Positions 1-13,346 of a stretch of 64,000 nt of DNA are shown here, piece by piece. The stretch's first letter is position 1. Every line of letters begins with the position of its first letter. The stretch covers positions 36,417,211 through 36,481,210 of the forward strand of contig CM043800.1 of assembly GCA_023974075.1 (NCBI GenBank), in the 5' to 3' direction. The notes under the pieces were generated by a model. The model was not told the origin of the DNA. It worked only from the letters and a program-made list of their open reading frames with translations, and searched no databases. The position numbers and the translations under genes are program-made. This DNA is from Chaenocephalus aceratus. Its lineage: Eukaryota > Chordata > Actinopteri > Perciformes > Channichthyidae.

Positions 1-247
1 TTTATTGGTCAGATCAAGTCTGAAATGCATCACAGCAGCCCCATGTGCAACATCAACGTAGACAAATGTCAAGACACAATACATGAGAATAAACAACAAA
101 CATTTAACATAACATCACAATCACCACCAGTCTTTAGATGTGGAGGGTGGGTTTCCTATTCTACTAAGGCGGCATCTTCCCTTTAAGATATTTGATATCA
201 CGATGGGGGTCTAATCGCCAAAGACTTAACATTTATATCATCTAGAG
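1..247. other. Non-coding flank, nothing recognised
   Basis: AT-rich unique-looking sequence before the first transposon. No reading frame with protein-like composition, RNA gene or repeat was recognised. Confidence 0.5.
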
Positions 248-813
248 CAGGGCTGTCAAACTCAAATACACAGTGGGCCAAAATGTATAAATGGGTACTC
301 GTGGAGGGCCGGACTGGTTCAATGTTTATTGCAAAACTTACTGAAATGAACTATTGCACATATTGAACCTGGAACTAACAAAGCTTAAATGATTGCCTAT
401 AAAAACAACATGAAATAATCAGTTGCATTCATTTCTTATGGCTCTATCTGCAGAGTCATTTCTTACGAGTACATTTCTCCACAGGCCAACAACAGCTCCA
501 AAAAAACAATTCCCCTCAAAGAACAAACCAAACATGCCCTGTTGCCGTGAGAAACAAAGTGCAGAAGGAAACATCCATTAAACCAGTGTGCTGCTCTGTG
601 ATGCTAGTTCAGATACTTGGCATCTCATCTTGGGTGCAAGGTCATCAATGTTTGGGGTCAGGCTCTGAGCGGAGGAGACCCTCAGGATGGAGTGAAGTGT
701 GCGTGCATATACCGGTGGGCCAGATCTAATAGCTTATTAGACATTATCCTGCGGGCCGAAATTAATTCCACCAAGGGCCTGATTTGACCCCTGGGCCTTG
801 AGTTTGACACATG
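248..813. mobile_element. hAT-like non-autonomous DNA transposon
   Basis: The left end reads CAGGGCTGTCAAACTCAA and the right end reads TTGAGTTTGACACATG, so the ends are imperfect terminal inverted repeats. The CAGGG start and the GGGCC-rich subterminal sequence are typical of hAT-type fish elements. No transposase frame is present. I could not find a clean 8-bp target duplication, so the insertion is probably old or the right end is degraded. A related but truncated copy lies at 18558-18850 and again at 31796-32090. Confidence 0.6.
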
Positions 814-3613
814 TAATCTAATGCAACGACAATAAATGTTTCTTTAAATAAAACAAGTGTCTTCTGATTGAACTACATTTTAAAAGCCCATCTTTTGTCC
901 GAGTCAGTTAAAGGAAAAATGGCTTGTGACGGCTCTAAGTGATACTGTTAGAGGTTGAAGTGATGTAGAGTCTAACAGAGCTGAGTCCTACATATATTAA
1001 TGATCTTCCTCGGTGCAAAGAGACACCTGTAGATATCATGATGAGTGCCATTATTACACCGTCAGGCAGACTGCCGCTCAGCAGGCGCCACGGTGTAGAA
1101 TTAAAATGTAAAATAGATTCAGTAGACCAAGGCTGACAATGCCGTTGCCTGGATGACTTTTTTTCCACACAGAAGCAATTATGTAGGATTGTACAAAAGT
1201 GGATAGGCAGTTCAAAACTGCGTCAGCTCGCATTGTAATAAATGACAATGCCTTACTGTAATAACTTTGTCTAAATATGGTTTTTTTTTTTGGGGGATAT
1301 CTTTAAAAAAAGGCTCTCAAAAACGGATTATACTGTGTTGACTTTTAATAATGAAATATTTGATCGCAAAAACCCTCCAACAATATGAAATGCCCTCACC
1401 ATGTGATCTTGACATAAAAAACAATGAACTGTAGTCAGTTGTTCCTTATTTTGCAGGTTGACCCCCTCTGGTGTCCTCGGGGGTCTGCAGGCAGTGATCA
1501 GTGATTGCAGAATGACTTCCCCCTGCTGAGACTCACTTTTCCCGCTACGGGCTTAGCCTGCTGAGTAAGTGATTAGATTAAAAGATGCGCTCTGAATTTT
1601 ATTTTCTAATCTTCTGATCCACAGACTGACACCATTTGACGGATAAACACCTGAGAGGATTTGCGAGTGGGAAATATGTGCATTGAGAAGCACCTCTGCC
1701 AAGTTGACAGTAACATTGTGAATATCCAAACAGGTTGGTCGAGGCTAGTCAGGAAGAGTTTATTATATCTCTGATCATCTTACCACGTGAGGAGGACATT
1801 TTAATTCTGCCAACAAACTGGATTTCCCTGGTGGTGGATGAAGGCTGCCTTTCATTGACTGCCACGAGCTGAAGCTTTAAAAAATGATGAGCACGTGGTG
1901 ACATGGCCAACCCTCTGGTGAGAATCAAGAAATGACCTATTAGACTTAATGAGCAGTCGTTGCCCACATGAAAACAACACGCAACACGAGTACCCAGAAC
2001 TGCCTTTCCCAGGGCCTCTCGGGGATACGTCCTGAGATGACCTCAAAGAAGCCTTTCAGTGTCACATGCACTCTCACAAGGCAGCGGTGCAACCCTAACG
2101 CTGTGCATATCTGCGCCTCCGCCGTGAGGACTGATCACCTGCGCCTCAGCCCGGATTACAATTACACTGACGGAAATCCTGACCTTTTCTACTAATGCAG
2201 CGGTGTCCCTGCCCTGCTTTCAGTTGTCCTGCTGCATCTACTGAAGCAAACACTTAAGTAGGAAAAGGCTTACACAAAGCGTTTACAGTAACAATACACA
2301 TATACAACTGATAAAACCACTTCCACCCGCTTCACACACATTGCTTTTATCTTCTTGCAATCCAATCTTAATGACTCCATTAACTGAGAGGCCATTAGTG
2401 GCATTCACTTCATGGCCATCCGAACAGGCCAGCCGGGAACGCATTATGGAAAGGGCATGTGTGCTAATGTCCATCTCTTGTCATCCTCCTCACACACACA
2501 CACTCAATCCTTTCCCCCTAAGGCCAGCTAGCTGTAGCAAGCAGGAGTGGACAAACAGCTAAGCAAACAGGGCCGTGGTGTGTGCTCCATTAGGCAATGA
2601 GGAGCAAAGGTTTAGTGCAGGCTGCAGTGCCTCGCGCTGGTGGTCAAGCTGAAGCTGAAGTGCTGCTCCGTGTTAGAAGAGATCTCAAATTAGCCTGGCT
2701 CTCTTTGGAGCTGTTGCTCTCTGCGACACTTCAGGGGTGAACGGCCACGCAATGGCATCATGGGGCACGGCAGCAGAAGCAAGTCACAGAGAATATTGGA
2801 TTCAGCGTTGATAACAGTGTGACAATATTCCTGAGATAACACTAGGAGTGCACGGAGAAGACGGGTCTCTATGGCACAGTAACTGAAATAACAGCTGCTT
2901 AGCACCTTTGCAGAGGAAGCAGCTGTTCCCAACAATAACCGTAACATGAGTAATGATGCAGACAATGTCGAAATGTGTTATTTTATGCCTTAACAGTAAG
3001 AGGAGAAAAAGTGAAAAAAGCAAATAAAATCGACCCCAGCGATTACAAAGTGAAACCCTGAGGGATGGTCATTGATCTGAGAGGACCTGACGGGTAACAC
3101 ACAGGGCGACGGGGCGATCTGTAACCAACGGGAAAGATTCTCTTATGAGCCGCGTGCATCGTTTACACCAAGCCGAGTGAAACGATCGGAGCACACTGTG
3201 CAGACGCAGCGGTTGCTGTTGTGAGAAGCACTTCGAAAGGGGGAACGTGAAAGAGGCAAACACATGACTGGTAATTTTGGCACATCGTCTCCATGCTGCC
3301 GTTCTGTTTCTGCATGGCTGCGCTGGCTGAGCGGAGGTGCCATGTGGTTCAACACGGACGCTTCTCGACTGGAGCTGCGCTGGTTCTTTATCACTGACTC
3401 ATTCAGCTATTTTGTGACCGTGGGGAAGGCACGGGTCAAAGTTCATATCGATTTCCACTGAAGCAAAGACACTTACTCCATGACATGAACCTCTCTACTG
3501 GATGACAAATGTGCTACACGGCAACAGAAGAGGAACTTCCAACTTGCGGTGCTTTGGGGCTTTTTTAAGCTACATGTTTTTTCTGTGTCATATTTCATTG
3601 ATTTTGTGTTGTG
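814..3613. other. Non-coding stretch, no gene seen
   Basis: About 2.8 kb of mixed-composition DNA. Open frames here are short, overlap on opposite strands and lack recognisable domains. No microsatellite of note, no transposon ends and no RNA gene were identified. Confidence 0.5.
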
Positions 3614-3638
3614 CCCCCCCCCCCCCCCCCCCCCCCCC
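3614..3638. repeat. Homopolymer C tract (25 C)
   Basis: An uninterrupted run of about 25 cytosines. The exact length is unreliable in any assembly. The proline-rich open frames that cross it are by-products of the run. Confidence 0.95.
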
Positions 3639-4680
3639 GCTAGTTGTTATGTATTTACTCTTGTACTATACCATCACATACTTAATGCATCTTCTATCTC
3701 CTGCCCCAAGCTAGTCTTTAGCTCTGCAGGCTAATGGTGGCCCCTGCTGAGAGGAGAGTGGAGAAGCTTCCTCTCTCATAGGAGGGGGTCAGAGCCCTGG
3801 CATTTGCTCACTACTCTGGAAGCAGGAGGGTTCAGACGCTGTACTTTTGGACTGGACAGCGGCTTCTGCTGCCTGCTTGTTTCCCGCTCTCCAGAGGGGT
3901 GAGACCATTTATCAGCTACCAGAAGCACACGACGTGCCACGCAGCCTGGGAATTCAGCTTTTATTACACTTTAAACTGCAAGGTCAACTTGGCAGGAATC
4001 GGTGTGAAAGCTGTCAAGCGTGGAAACATGAAACAAATAGCCCACGCAGAGGATGTGGTGTAAAACATCGAGATAAGGAGCAGACATCTCACCGTGATAG
4101 CCGTGGTTTACGTTTACACACGTGCAATCGGGTGATAGACAGCGGTTTTGACCCGTTTACTCATTTTTGGGAGCTGACGGCACGACGTTAACGACGTGAG
4201 AAAAGGTAAGGGGAGTCAAATGTGCGGTGACAAGATCCATCAGTTTGAAGAGAAGTAGTTTTTTTTTTCCTCAGCGCCATTCTGTTTACGGCCACTTGTC
4301 ATATTAAAAGTCACATCATGTCTTTCCTCTTTCACTCCGCTGCAAGCAGAGAAGCCATGTGGTGAGGCAAAGGGCCTTGTGACAGTGTAATGTACTCAGT
4401 CAGGCCATCATACGCCTGTCCTGCCTCCTCTCTGACAGTGACAAAGGGGATCGGCAGCAGCGTGTTATCAGAGTGCCGCCGCAGTAATCGTATTATTTAG
4501 TAATCTTAATTCTGAGAGGCTGACCAACAGTGTGAACAAAGCGGGGCCTCGCTAAACCCATCAGAGTGTTCCCATGGAGCAGAGGTCTTTTCCTGCTCCG
4601 CGGCCCCTCTAGACTCCCTTTTTCTCTCCCTTTTTCTCACCCTCCATGTGTCCTCCTCTCTGTTGCTTTCTGTGTCATAG

Positions 4681-4711
<31 letters not shown>

Positions 4712-5194
4712 CCGGTGCCGGGCCTGGTGACTGTGGGAGTGTATAAAGATGTGGATGTGTCCGCGGAGATAGATGAGCTTAGTAATATGCAGGACCTTGG
4801 TCTCAGTATAAAACGTTTCATCAAAGGCAACGCATGAGTGAGATAAAAGGAAGCTGAAATGATATGCAGCCAGGGCTGTAATGCTCAGAGCATTAGACGT
4901 GAAATGGAGGCAGCAAATAACTAGTCAGGAGTATCACAGTCCTTCTCATTAGCTGGTTCGCCCTCTTCAGTTTTAGCCCCTTTCCATCTCACCCTAATGA
5001 AGGCAAGAACACTGACACGGAACCAAACAACCGCTCTGAGAAGCAAAAAATACTCACTACTAATTAGTTCAAATTAACCTCAGGACCAATATGTTGGCAT
5101 GTGCACACACACACACACACACACACTTTCTGACACCACTCTGATGCTGTTGTAAGCTTGGCTGTAAGATCAACATCTATTTCTTTGGCACACA

Positions 5195-5226
<32 letters not shown>

Positions 5227-8200
5227 CACGCTCAAATTGCCTGAAGCAGAGGAAGCACAGGAAAGCAAATCCGCTGCGAAGACACCATAAAACCAACACT
5301 GCAGAAAAGACGGCCCATGTCTGTTTTTCTGCAGACATGAGCTGAATACGTGCTAACGACATGCAGAGAACATGCGAACACACACACAGAAAGAGAGAGA
5401 GAGTCCTACTTACAGAATGAATCAGATGGTATCAGAAGCGCTGTGCCATGTTATCGCTGTAGTAGTGAGTCAACACGGGCATGGAGATCAGAGACCACAG
5501 GGTTGAGGCACTTCCGCCGAGGGGGGTGCCGTGGGGTGTCAAAGGGGTTCACACTGTCTCGTTGGGGGTGAGGACAGACAGACGTAATCTGAGGATTCCA
5601 GTGTTTATAGTCAGGTGGAGAAAATAATCCCTTTAGAGCAAGGCAATGAAAAATCAACAATTGATTAAAGGGAGAGGTTCAATTCGGTGTGCAGAGAAAA
5701 CGAGGGATTGATTGGGCCGGTGTTTTTCTTCCTTCTATCTCTTTCTTTAAGAGAACAAATAACAACAGCCCGTCTTGACAAATAAGAAACGGAAAGGGTG
5801 AAAAATGTGTCAATCAAAAAAGGGCTTATCTTTTATGCCGTCTCTTTTGTTGTGTTTCCTCTGTCTGCTCACTTCTTGTTGTTCTCTTGTTTGCAGAGGT
5901 GCCTATGAGCAAAGGAACGCCGGCATCACAAAACCAATCACCTCGCCAGACGACGAGCGAACACAGAGGAGAAAATGACAAGCAGATGAAGGGGAGGATT
6001 TCCGACACCTGCTCTCTCCCTCCGTTTCTCTGCCTCTCTCTCTCTGTCTCTTTCTGCAACCTGTATTTCCTTTCTGGAAGCAGCCCCCCTCCCTCGCAGT
6101 GCCAACGTACCGACTGAGGTGGATGCAGATGAAGTAACCGCAAGCGAAAAACGCATTTATTTGCTGTCTCACCTTCTCCCTGTGTCTTCCTCACAAACTA
6201 CTCCTGAATGACAATGAAATGCTTCTGTGCAGATTGTGTGCCTGACACTTGGAACAGGCTGTGTACCCGTCTTCCCGTCTTCCCGTCTGTCTTCCTGTCT
6301 TCCTGTCTGTCTGACCAGCTTCAGAGCTTGTCTGTCAGTATAGCTGTCCGTTTACCGGGCCATCTTTCAGTCTGTCTTCCTGCCAAACACTGAAATGCAG
6401 ACCAGGCAGGTACAGGGGGGACATAACCCTTCTCTCCTGCTCAAGTGCCCCCCCTGGTGTAAATCCCGACCCTCCCCGTTGCGCTAACTAGCCTCCAACA
6501 CGGCACAGGCGAATTAGAAACAGACTCTCCGAGAGAATTTCAAACAGTCCTAATTCTCTATTTCTCTCTCTACCTGTTTACTTCTATGTTCTTCCCCTCA
6601 CTGCCAGTCTCCTTCTTCGTTATCTATTCTGGACAGTATGTCCTTCCTCTCTCTCCGTCAGCGAAGGGGGATAAAGAAGAATGGCGCTGCTTCACAATGT
6701 GTCTCTCCTCGATGTGAGAAAGATGGCGAAAAAGAAGGGGAAAATGTGGCAACAAGGTTGTTTTTTCTAATTGTTCTTTTAAAAAAAATAGAACAATGAC
6801 CGTTCTCTCCCACAACAAATCAGAGCAGAGAACCTCTCAGGGGGGGATTTTCAATTACTCGCTTTTGCCCACAAGCCAATCTGAAAAAGGGGCCCAGCTC
6901 TGAGGTGTGCACAAAAGTGTCGTAATCTCGACAGGATATCCGGGCGATAAATCCGGACATGTCCGAAAGCTCCATGCCATTGCTCAAGCATCACAGCAAC
7001 TTAATTCATTTCAGAAGAAGTTCAAGAAGCTCAATCGTATTTGCTCAACAGGTTGGCGGTTTTGTTGTAAGTCGACTCCTCTGAGGCTTGTCACGCACTG
7101 GAATCTCACTCTGAACTGGAGGAGTTTAAATCTGCAGGTTCAGTCCTCGAGCTGATGGCTGGAGATGTAGGAGAAGGTTAGATGTGGTAAGCTCGTCGCT
7201 GGAGGGTGGATGTTGGCTTCCACGATGCCCATTTGGTGTCCATCTCTGCAGGGCTTTAGATCTGGAAGGGAAGGAAAAGGAGAGGGCAAAGTAGAGAGGA
7301 GAGAGAGCAAGAGTGCATGAAAGGTTAGCATGGTGACATTTGTGTCACTCTGCCTTATCAGTGATCACGTACGTCATTCTCCTCCTCGTCACACTCCACC
7401 CTGTCTGTCATCCTGCTGTCTATTCCGTCCTTGTCACTCTTCCTCCGACTTTGCTGCTTGTTTGCTCCTTCCTCTTCTGCACTCACTCTATGATTTGATC
7501 CTTTCACTCTCTCATAAACAAGCTCTTCTTCAAACACTCTGACCCGTCACATCTCTCTTCTACTCCCCTGTATCCAATCTTAAAATCTACAGCTAGCCTG
7601 CTTTCATTCAATCATTTATCCTGTCTTTTTCCTTCAATTCCAAGTTAGCAGTCCAGCACACTCCACAGTATCCAAGATGCATGCGATGGAGCACACCAAA
7701 GGTTGAAAAAGGGACCTCTGACTGGTGAATGTGCCTCGGGCAGCTGGAGCACTGCAGCCCAGGTTTAAAGCATTGTTCAGATACACCTAGTTATACTTGA
7801 CGGGTGAAGACAGCATGGCGGAGGCTGACATTTGTATTCAAAATTCACAGTAGCAGTCGAATTTCTGAAAACATAAAATATTTGATATGTGAGGATGTTG
7901 AGAGACATTTCAAATTCTGAGGTGGAGAAGTACAACAGGACGTGGCTTGTTATCAAGTATTCCTAAAACACGGTCCCTCCGCTGCACTGCATGGCCGGCT
8001 GCCCTCAGTGAGCTGTTGGTGCTCCTCTTGCTGAACACGAGGGAAATGAGAGACATGGAAGCTCTGCTGAATGGATAATCACGACACCATCTCGGAGGTA
8101 ATTGGAGGAAGCATTTCCGATTCAACTGCATATAAGGTGAAAAACGATGCAAATAGATACGGCTGTTTGCAAACTTTGTAAACTGCAGCATAGCAACACT

Positions 8201-8354
8201 AGCTTGTCTTTAGAGGAGAGGAAACTAAGGCACCACAAATAAGCAAAACAGTTATCTCAGCAACGCATTTTAGGAAAGGCTGTATGGGTCAACGTGAAAA
8301 CTAAATAAATATCAGTTTGAATTGTGTTCAACATAAACATGAAGATGTGATAGC
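3639..8354. other. Non-coding stretch with short microsatellites
   Basis: No supported gene. It contains a (CT)n tract at 4685-4711, a (CA)n tract at 5104-5126 and a (CACG)n tract at 5193-5226. A 114-codon open frame at 3847-4191 (+) has no recognisable domain. It ends near an AAAAG/GTAAGG donor-like site at about 4205, so an untranslated exon there is possible but unsupported. Pyrimidine-rich tracts near 6240-6310 and 6550-6660 are low complexity. Confidence 0.45.
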
Positions 8355-8522
8355 CTTTGTATTAGGGCTGCTCAATTAATCGTATTTGAATCGCAATTAC
8401 GATTATGGCTTGCAACGACTACGAAAACAACGTAATCGAAATATAACGATTATTTTTTTATTATTATTAGAAGAAATTTTTTTTTTTTTTTCAGTTGAGT
8501 TATACTTAAAGTTCAGGGTAAT

Positions 8523-10170
8523 AAAATCAAGTCAGACCTTCAAAGATGGAAGAGTTTACCTCTGTCGCTTATAGGTCAAATTAACACGGTTAAAATGAAC
8601 ATTCTTCCTAAGTACCTATTTCTTTTCCAATGTCTCCCTCTATTCCTACCTAAACAATTTGTTAAGACTCTTGATCAGGTTATTTCACCCAGGCACCCAG
8701 AATAAGTCAATCTATTCTTCAAAGATGTAGACTTAACGCTGGACTGTCTCTCCCGAACTTCCAATTATATTATTGGGCTTCACACACAAGATTTCATTTT
8801 GGTCAAAATCAGTGCATCCTCCATGGTGTAGATTTGAGGCACAGTCTTGTGGCTCATCCTCCGCTATGGCACCACTTACCTCTTCCATTCCCACCAACCT
8901 CTCTGGACATACGAATCATCCTGTTGTGAGTTCTACTCTTAAAATCTGGTACCAATTTAGGAGGCATTTTAAGTTTATTTCTGCATCCACTTTAGCTCCT
9001 TTATTGGGAAACCATTTATTCCGACCTGCCTTATCTGACCCCACTTTCTCTGTATGGCATGAGAAGGGCCTGAGGACTTTTAGAGAGCTTTATAAGGATA
9101 ATACCTTTCGTAGTTTTACTGATATATCAAGGGAATTTGAACTCTCAACATCTCACCTTTTTCGTTATTTCCAAATTAGACGCTGTACCAAATCCCTGCA
9201 TCCTTTCCCTCTCTACCCCCCAATCAAAGATGGGATGAGTTTCTTTGTTCCGATCCCCTTCAAAAGTCACTTATTTCAAAAATATATAACAAACTCCTGA
9301 CCGATGACAGCTCACATACCACTAAAATCAAGGCTGCCTGGGAGGCGGAGCTAGGTGTGATCACTGGTGGTGCTCTTAACAGGATTCATAGGAGTTCATC
9401 CTGTGCTCGTCTCACTCTCATACAGTTCAAGGTGCTGTCCCGGGTTCATTTCTCAAAGGCACGATTGTCACAAATATATCCCACTGTTATTGACATCTGT
9501 GACAAATGTCAAGCCTCTCCCTGCAACCTATCCCATATGTTCTTCTCCTGCCCATTAGTGTTTTCCTTTTGGCAGAAGCTTTATGAGGATATCTCAAAGA
9601 TACTCTCACTCACTGTGAAAGCCTGTCCCCATATTGCCATATTTGGGTGCCCAGAAGATTACAACAGATACAATTAGATATTTTGGCATTTACTTCGTTA
9701 TTGGCAAGACGACTTCTTCTTCTTCACTGCAAATCCCAAAAAGCTCCTTCCAATGCTAAGTGGCGCAGCGATGTCATGTCTTTTTCATTAAGAGGCAGAA
9801 CCTCTATGTTTTACACTAAGTGGCAACCCTTCTTAACCTTCTTCCAATCTCTCGCATCTTTGGTTACTGATTGATGGACACCCCCCCCTTCCTATTTATT
9901 ACGTATTTATGTTAACTTTTTGTCTTTGTATTGTTTTAGTATTATTATTTTATTATTATTATTGCTATTATTATCTTGTTTAGTTCAGTCGGTACACTAC
10001 TCCCTTATATCTGGTCTGTTTGAGTTATGAAGGTGGCTTAAATACTGTATGCCTGTCAATTGATGCACAATAGTAGAGACTAAATGGTTCCTAGTAACTT
10101 TGAACTGTGGTCCCTGTCAATGTACCAAATGTCTTTTATGTGTCTTCAATAAAAATATATATATAAAAAA
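8523..10170 (+). mobile_element. 5'-truncated L1-clade LINE inserted in the MITE
   Basis: The insertion is bounded by a 15-bp target duplication, AAAGTTCAGGGTAAT (8508-8522 and 10171-10185). It ends in an A-rich tail with AATAAA just before the right duplication, as expected for target-primed reverse transcription. Its coding remains match the C-terminal end of L1/Tx1-type ORF2. Because it interrupts the hAT MITE, it is younger than the MITE. Confidence 0.85.
8595..9874 (+). pseudogene. Decayed C-terminal fragment of L1-type ORF2
   Basis: The frame starting at 8595 encodes [18 protein letters not shown], the conserved segment after the reverse transcriptase of fish L1/Tx1 LINEs, and stops at about 8703. 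The homology continues in other frames at 8773-9300, 9357-9677 and 9647-9874, so several frameshifts or stops have accumulated. The segment near 9510-9560 encodes CDKCQASPCNLSHMFFSCP followed by FW, matching the C-terminal Cys/His motif (CxxC...H....C) of L1 ORF2. The endonuclease and catalytic reverse transcriptase regions are missing (5' truncation). It is a dead retrotransposon fragment. Confidence 0.8.
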
Positions 10171-10341
10171 AAAGTTCAGGGTAATCAACTGTTAAAAAAA
10201 TACTGTTCACATTTCTTTTCTCCAATAAATGGATGTTTTCAAAGTCAATGGATAATCGTTTTTAATAATCGTGATATCAATTATTGACCCAAATAATGGA
10301 GATGGTGATTTTTGCCATAATCGAGCAGCCCTACTTTGTAT

Positions 10342-11671
10342 AGATAGTTATCCCTTTGCCTCTCAAACGGATCGAATGGTCGTCATATTGTTGGTTCTAG
10401 GCATGATAAAGGGATCACGGTTTTACTATCTTAGGGGTGCTTTAAAGTTCTACTATTCCGACTCTTTCTTATACGTTTTATAGCAAATGCAAATAAATAC
10501 ATCACGTAGATAAGTTGCAGAGCTCCTCTGTGTCGAGAAAAGTTATTCTACATATAAATGAACAGAAGAATACAAGTGCATAGCTGAGAATGGCCTCCAT
10601 TTCATACATATGTTAGATGTTGAAGTCACAAAGACATGTTTTTAAATGCTACCATCTTCAGGCATCCTTATAATGTTGGAATTTGATCGTGCTCCGTCTT
10701 ATTTAATGCACTTAAAAATAGATCAGTGTCTTCTGGGAGTCGGCTTGATTTAGTTAACACTTTGATAAATGTCTCATCTCCACAATGCAAATAGTCACCT
10801 TGGTACCTTTATATTGTGCCAAGACATGTTCTTAGATCCCTTCAAAGTAACAATGTCCCAGGCAGAGAGGTGAGCATGCAGATGACAGGTGGCAAAACTA
10901 ATGTCGGCTTGAGCTGAGACAGACTTCTTGGATGCCTGTTGACATTCCCTTTCTTTTCATTCTCTTAGAAATCAAACCTTCTTTTGTTAGACAGATTGCT
11001 TGACTAAGAAAAAAGGCAGCAGGATGTCAAGTACTAACTACACAACAGGTAGTCTTGCCTGTTACTATGCAACAGTTCGGACCTGTTGATTATATCGAAG
11101 CGTCATTTATAACTTTCAATCCAGAAACCCACAGCTCACAACCTAATGCCGAAAGCCTCCTGAACAGCACAGAGACATGGAGGGAAACTCTGAGTGACTT
11201 CATCTCTTTTAACAGAGCAAACCAAAATCATTAAATAGGTTTAGTGACTTCTCCCTTTCTTCAGAGACTACCGAGGTGATGGTCCATCTCAAATGAAACT
11301 TTAGAGGCCACTCTGTGCATCGGCTCCAATCAATACTGCTGAATGGATACAAGTGACCCTACTGTGACACCCATATCCTCCTAGGACCGGTTAGGTTGAT
11401 ACCGTGTGTGTGTGGTTAGTGCTCAGTGTCTGTGTGTGTGTGCCACAGCCACACGTGTGAAAGGGAGGTGTGAATGGGTGTGCAGAAGGTAGATCAGCAA
11501 GGAGTGCAAATACAAGGTGTGTGTGAAACGAGAAACAGTGTGTGTCTCTGTGTGTGTCTGCATTGCATGTTCATGTGACAGCTGTCATGCCCGAAGCAAT
11601 TAAACACATTGATCTGCTTCATAACCTTCTGTTTCATCACCCCCACACACCTATGCCTTCTCTGCATTGTA

Positions 11672-11723
<52 letters not shown>

Positions 11724-12250
11724 TGAAAAGCTATCAAAATGATTGACACAAACACAGAAATAGCAATCCTTTCACTCACACACACACACACACACACACA
11801 CATCCGTCTCCACTCAGGAAAGAGACTCAAACGGATTTGGTGTGTCTGAATTCAAACGGAATGTGGAGAGGAGCTTGAAGAGACCGAGAGAGGGGTGGAG
11901 GCGAGGAGGGGGGATTGGTGACACAGTCGAAGAGGGGGGGGGGAGAGAGAAGCAAAGAGGGGAATGGGGGGAGAGAAGCAACACATTGAAGTGAGCTATT
12001 CAGATTTGATCCAAATCCATCAAACTGGACGGGCCTGTTAATGTCTCGATGGGGGGGGGATAGATGAGGAGAGATGGATGCTGGATGAAAAGAGGCCAGA
12101 AGGAGGGATGGAGGGAAACAGGTGGGGGGGGGGGGTAAGGTGGGTCGGACAGTGGGTGAGAGAGAATCACATCAGTGGTGAAAATGCCTTGGACGTACTA
12201 AACATGAAACAGGGACATTAGAGGTGAAAGAGGTAAAGAAGGTCGAGAGG
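10342..12250. other. Non-coding stretch with CA/GT repeats
   Basis: No gene recognised. GT-rich imperfect tracts lie near 11404-11445 and 11518-11560. (CA)n arrays lie at about 11671-11720 and 11776-11802. A purine-rich G-run section lies at 11880-12160, with several runs of 8-10 G. Open frames here are products of these simple repeats. Confidence 0.5.
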
Positions 12251-12262
12251 ACGGACACTCAC

Positions 12263-12617
12263 CCATTTCAGCCGACTCTCCCCCGGCGAGCACAATCCCC
12301 GCTCTGTGATCCCATCCTGGGGAAAGGCGCAGCGAGATCCCGGAGCTCCCTCCACTGAATACCAATGGGGCTGCTAATATCAGCTCTCACACACACACAC
12401 ACACACTCACTCACCGGCACTGTGGAGGAAAAAGCCACAAACACACAGTCAAGTCCGGCGTAGTTGTTTAAATGAAAAGAAGAAGAAAGGGCTGTGATGC
12501 AAACGGCATATCACAACAGCAAGAGACATGGCAGCACAACTGCACTTGCATTCCTTTCTTCCTCTCTTATTTCCAATTTCTTCATGAGAAATCAGAGGCA
12601 GTGCACAAGCCAGAGGC

Positions 12618-12660
<43 letters not shown>

Positions 12661-13020
12661 ATATGTACAGCCTATGCAACTACTTACAGGGCATATATTC
12701 AATCCCGTCAAGTCCCACAGTCGACTCCTCTCTGGCTCACAGCTCCACGGCGTCAGAGAGAAATGAGTTGTCCGCTATTTTCCTGTGCCTCCCCGCGGGC
12801 TCCTCGCAGCAGCGGCGTCTGATGCAGAGATAAAAGCAAATGAAGGCAGACTCTCCGTCCTCCCGTATTGTCTCCTCATGTGCAGTGTACATCCAGTTTT
12901 GCTGTATCCATTTGTTGATTCAGGTCCAATCCGTTCGCCTGCCTGTTTACTCCGCTGTGATTCGGCGACACGCAACGGCCAACTGCATTCACTTAGTCAC
13001 CCTCCCCTCTGCCTCCCTCC
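12263..13020 (-). promoter_or_regulatory. Candidate promoter / untranslated 5' exons, minus strand
   Basis: This is a locally GC-richer, CpG-containing stretch. Read on the minus strand it has good splice-donor matches: GCCCT/GTAAGT with the exon ending at 12688, and AAATGG/GTGAGT with the exon ending at 12263. The second donor sits directly after an ATGG that could be a start codon. A pyrimidine-rich acceptor-like CCTCCACAG lies at about 12420. An ATTGG (inverted CCAAT) box is present near 12930. No coding exon was found further along the minus strand, so this is inference only. A (CA)n array at 12620-12658 lies inside. Confidence 0.22.
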
Positions 13021-13305
13021 TCTGTCTCTCCCCTTGCTCAATAGTATACCCGTACCTCCTTGGCTTTCTCCATCAGCTCGCTCTCTCTCTCTCTCTCTCT
13101 CCCTGCACCCTCCCACTCTCTCCCCTCCCTCCCTTCTTCATCCCAACACCCACTCATTTACTCTCTCTCCCTCCTAGGTATTTTTTCTCAAGGATGAATA
13201 TCAACTCACCCGCTCTCTCTTCTCTCCATCAGTCTCTGCGATAAGTATTTGAAATAAGTGAAAAAGCAAAAAACTAACCATGAAAGGAGAAGACAAACAC
13301 ATCTG

Positions 13306-13346
<41 letters not shown>

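Larger units (their letters stand above)
8363..10333. mobile_element. hAT-type MITE interrupted by an L1 insertion
   Basis: The ends are TAGGGCTGCTC at 8363 and GAGCAGCCCTA ending at 10333. They are flanked by a perfect 8-bp target duplication, CTTTGTAT (8355-8362 and 10334-10341), which is the hAT signature length. Only about 310 bp belongs to the MITE itself. The rest (8523-10170) is a younger L1-type insertion. A second MITE of the same family lies at 15283-15565, without an insertion. Confidence 0.85.

Noticed and set aside
3847..4191. 114-codon plus-strand frame
   Set aside because: No recognisable domain, no splice partner and no repeat match. At most it could be part of an untranslated exon, so no coding call is made.
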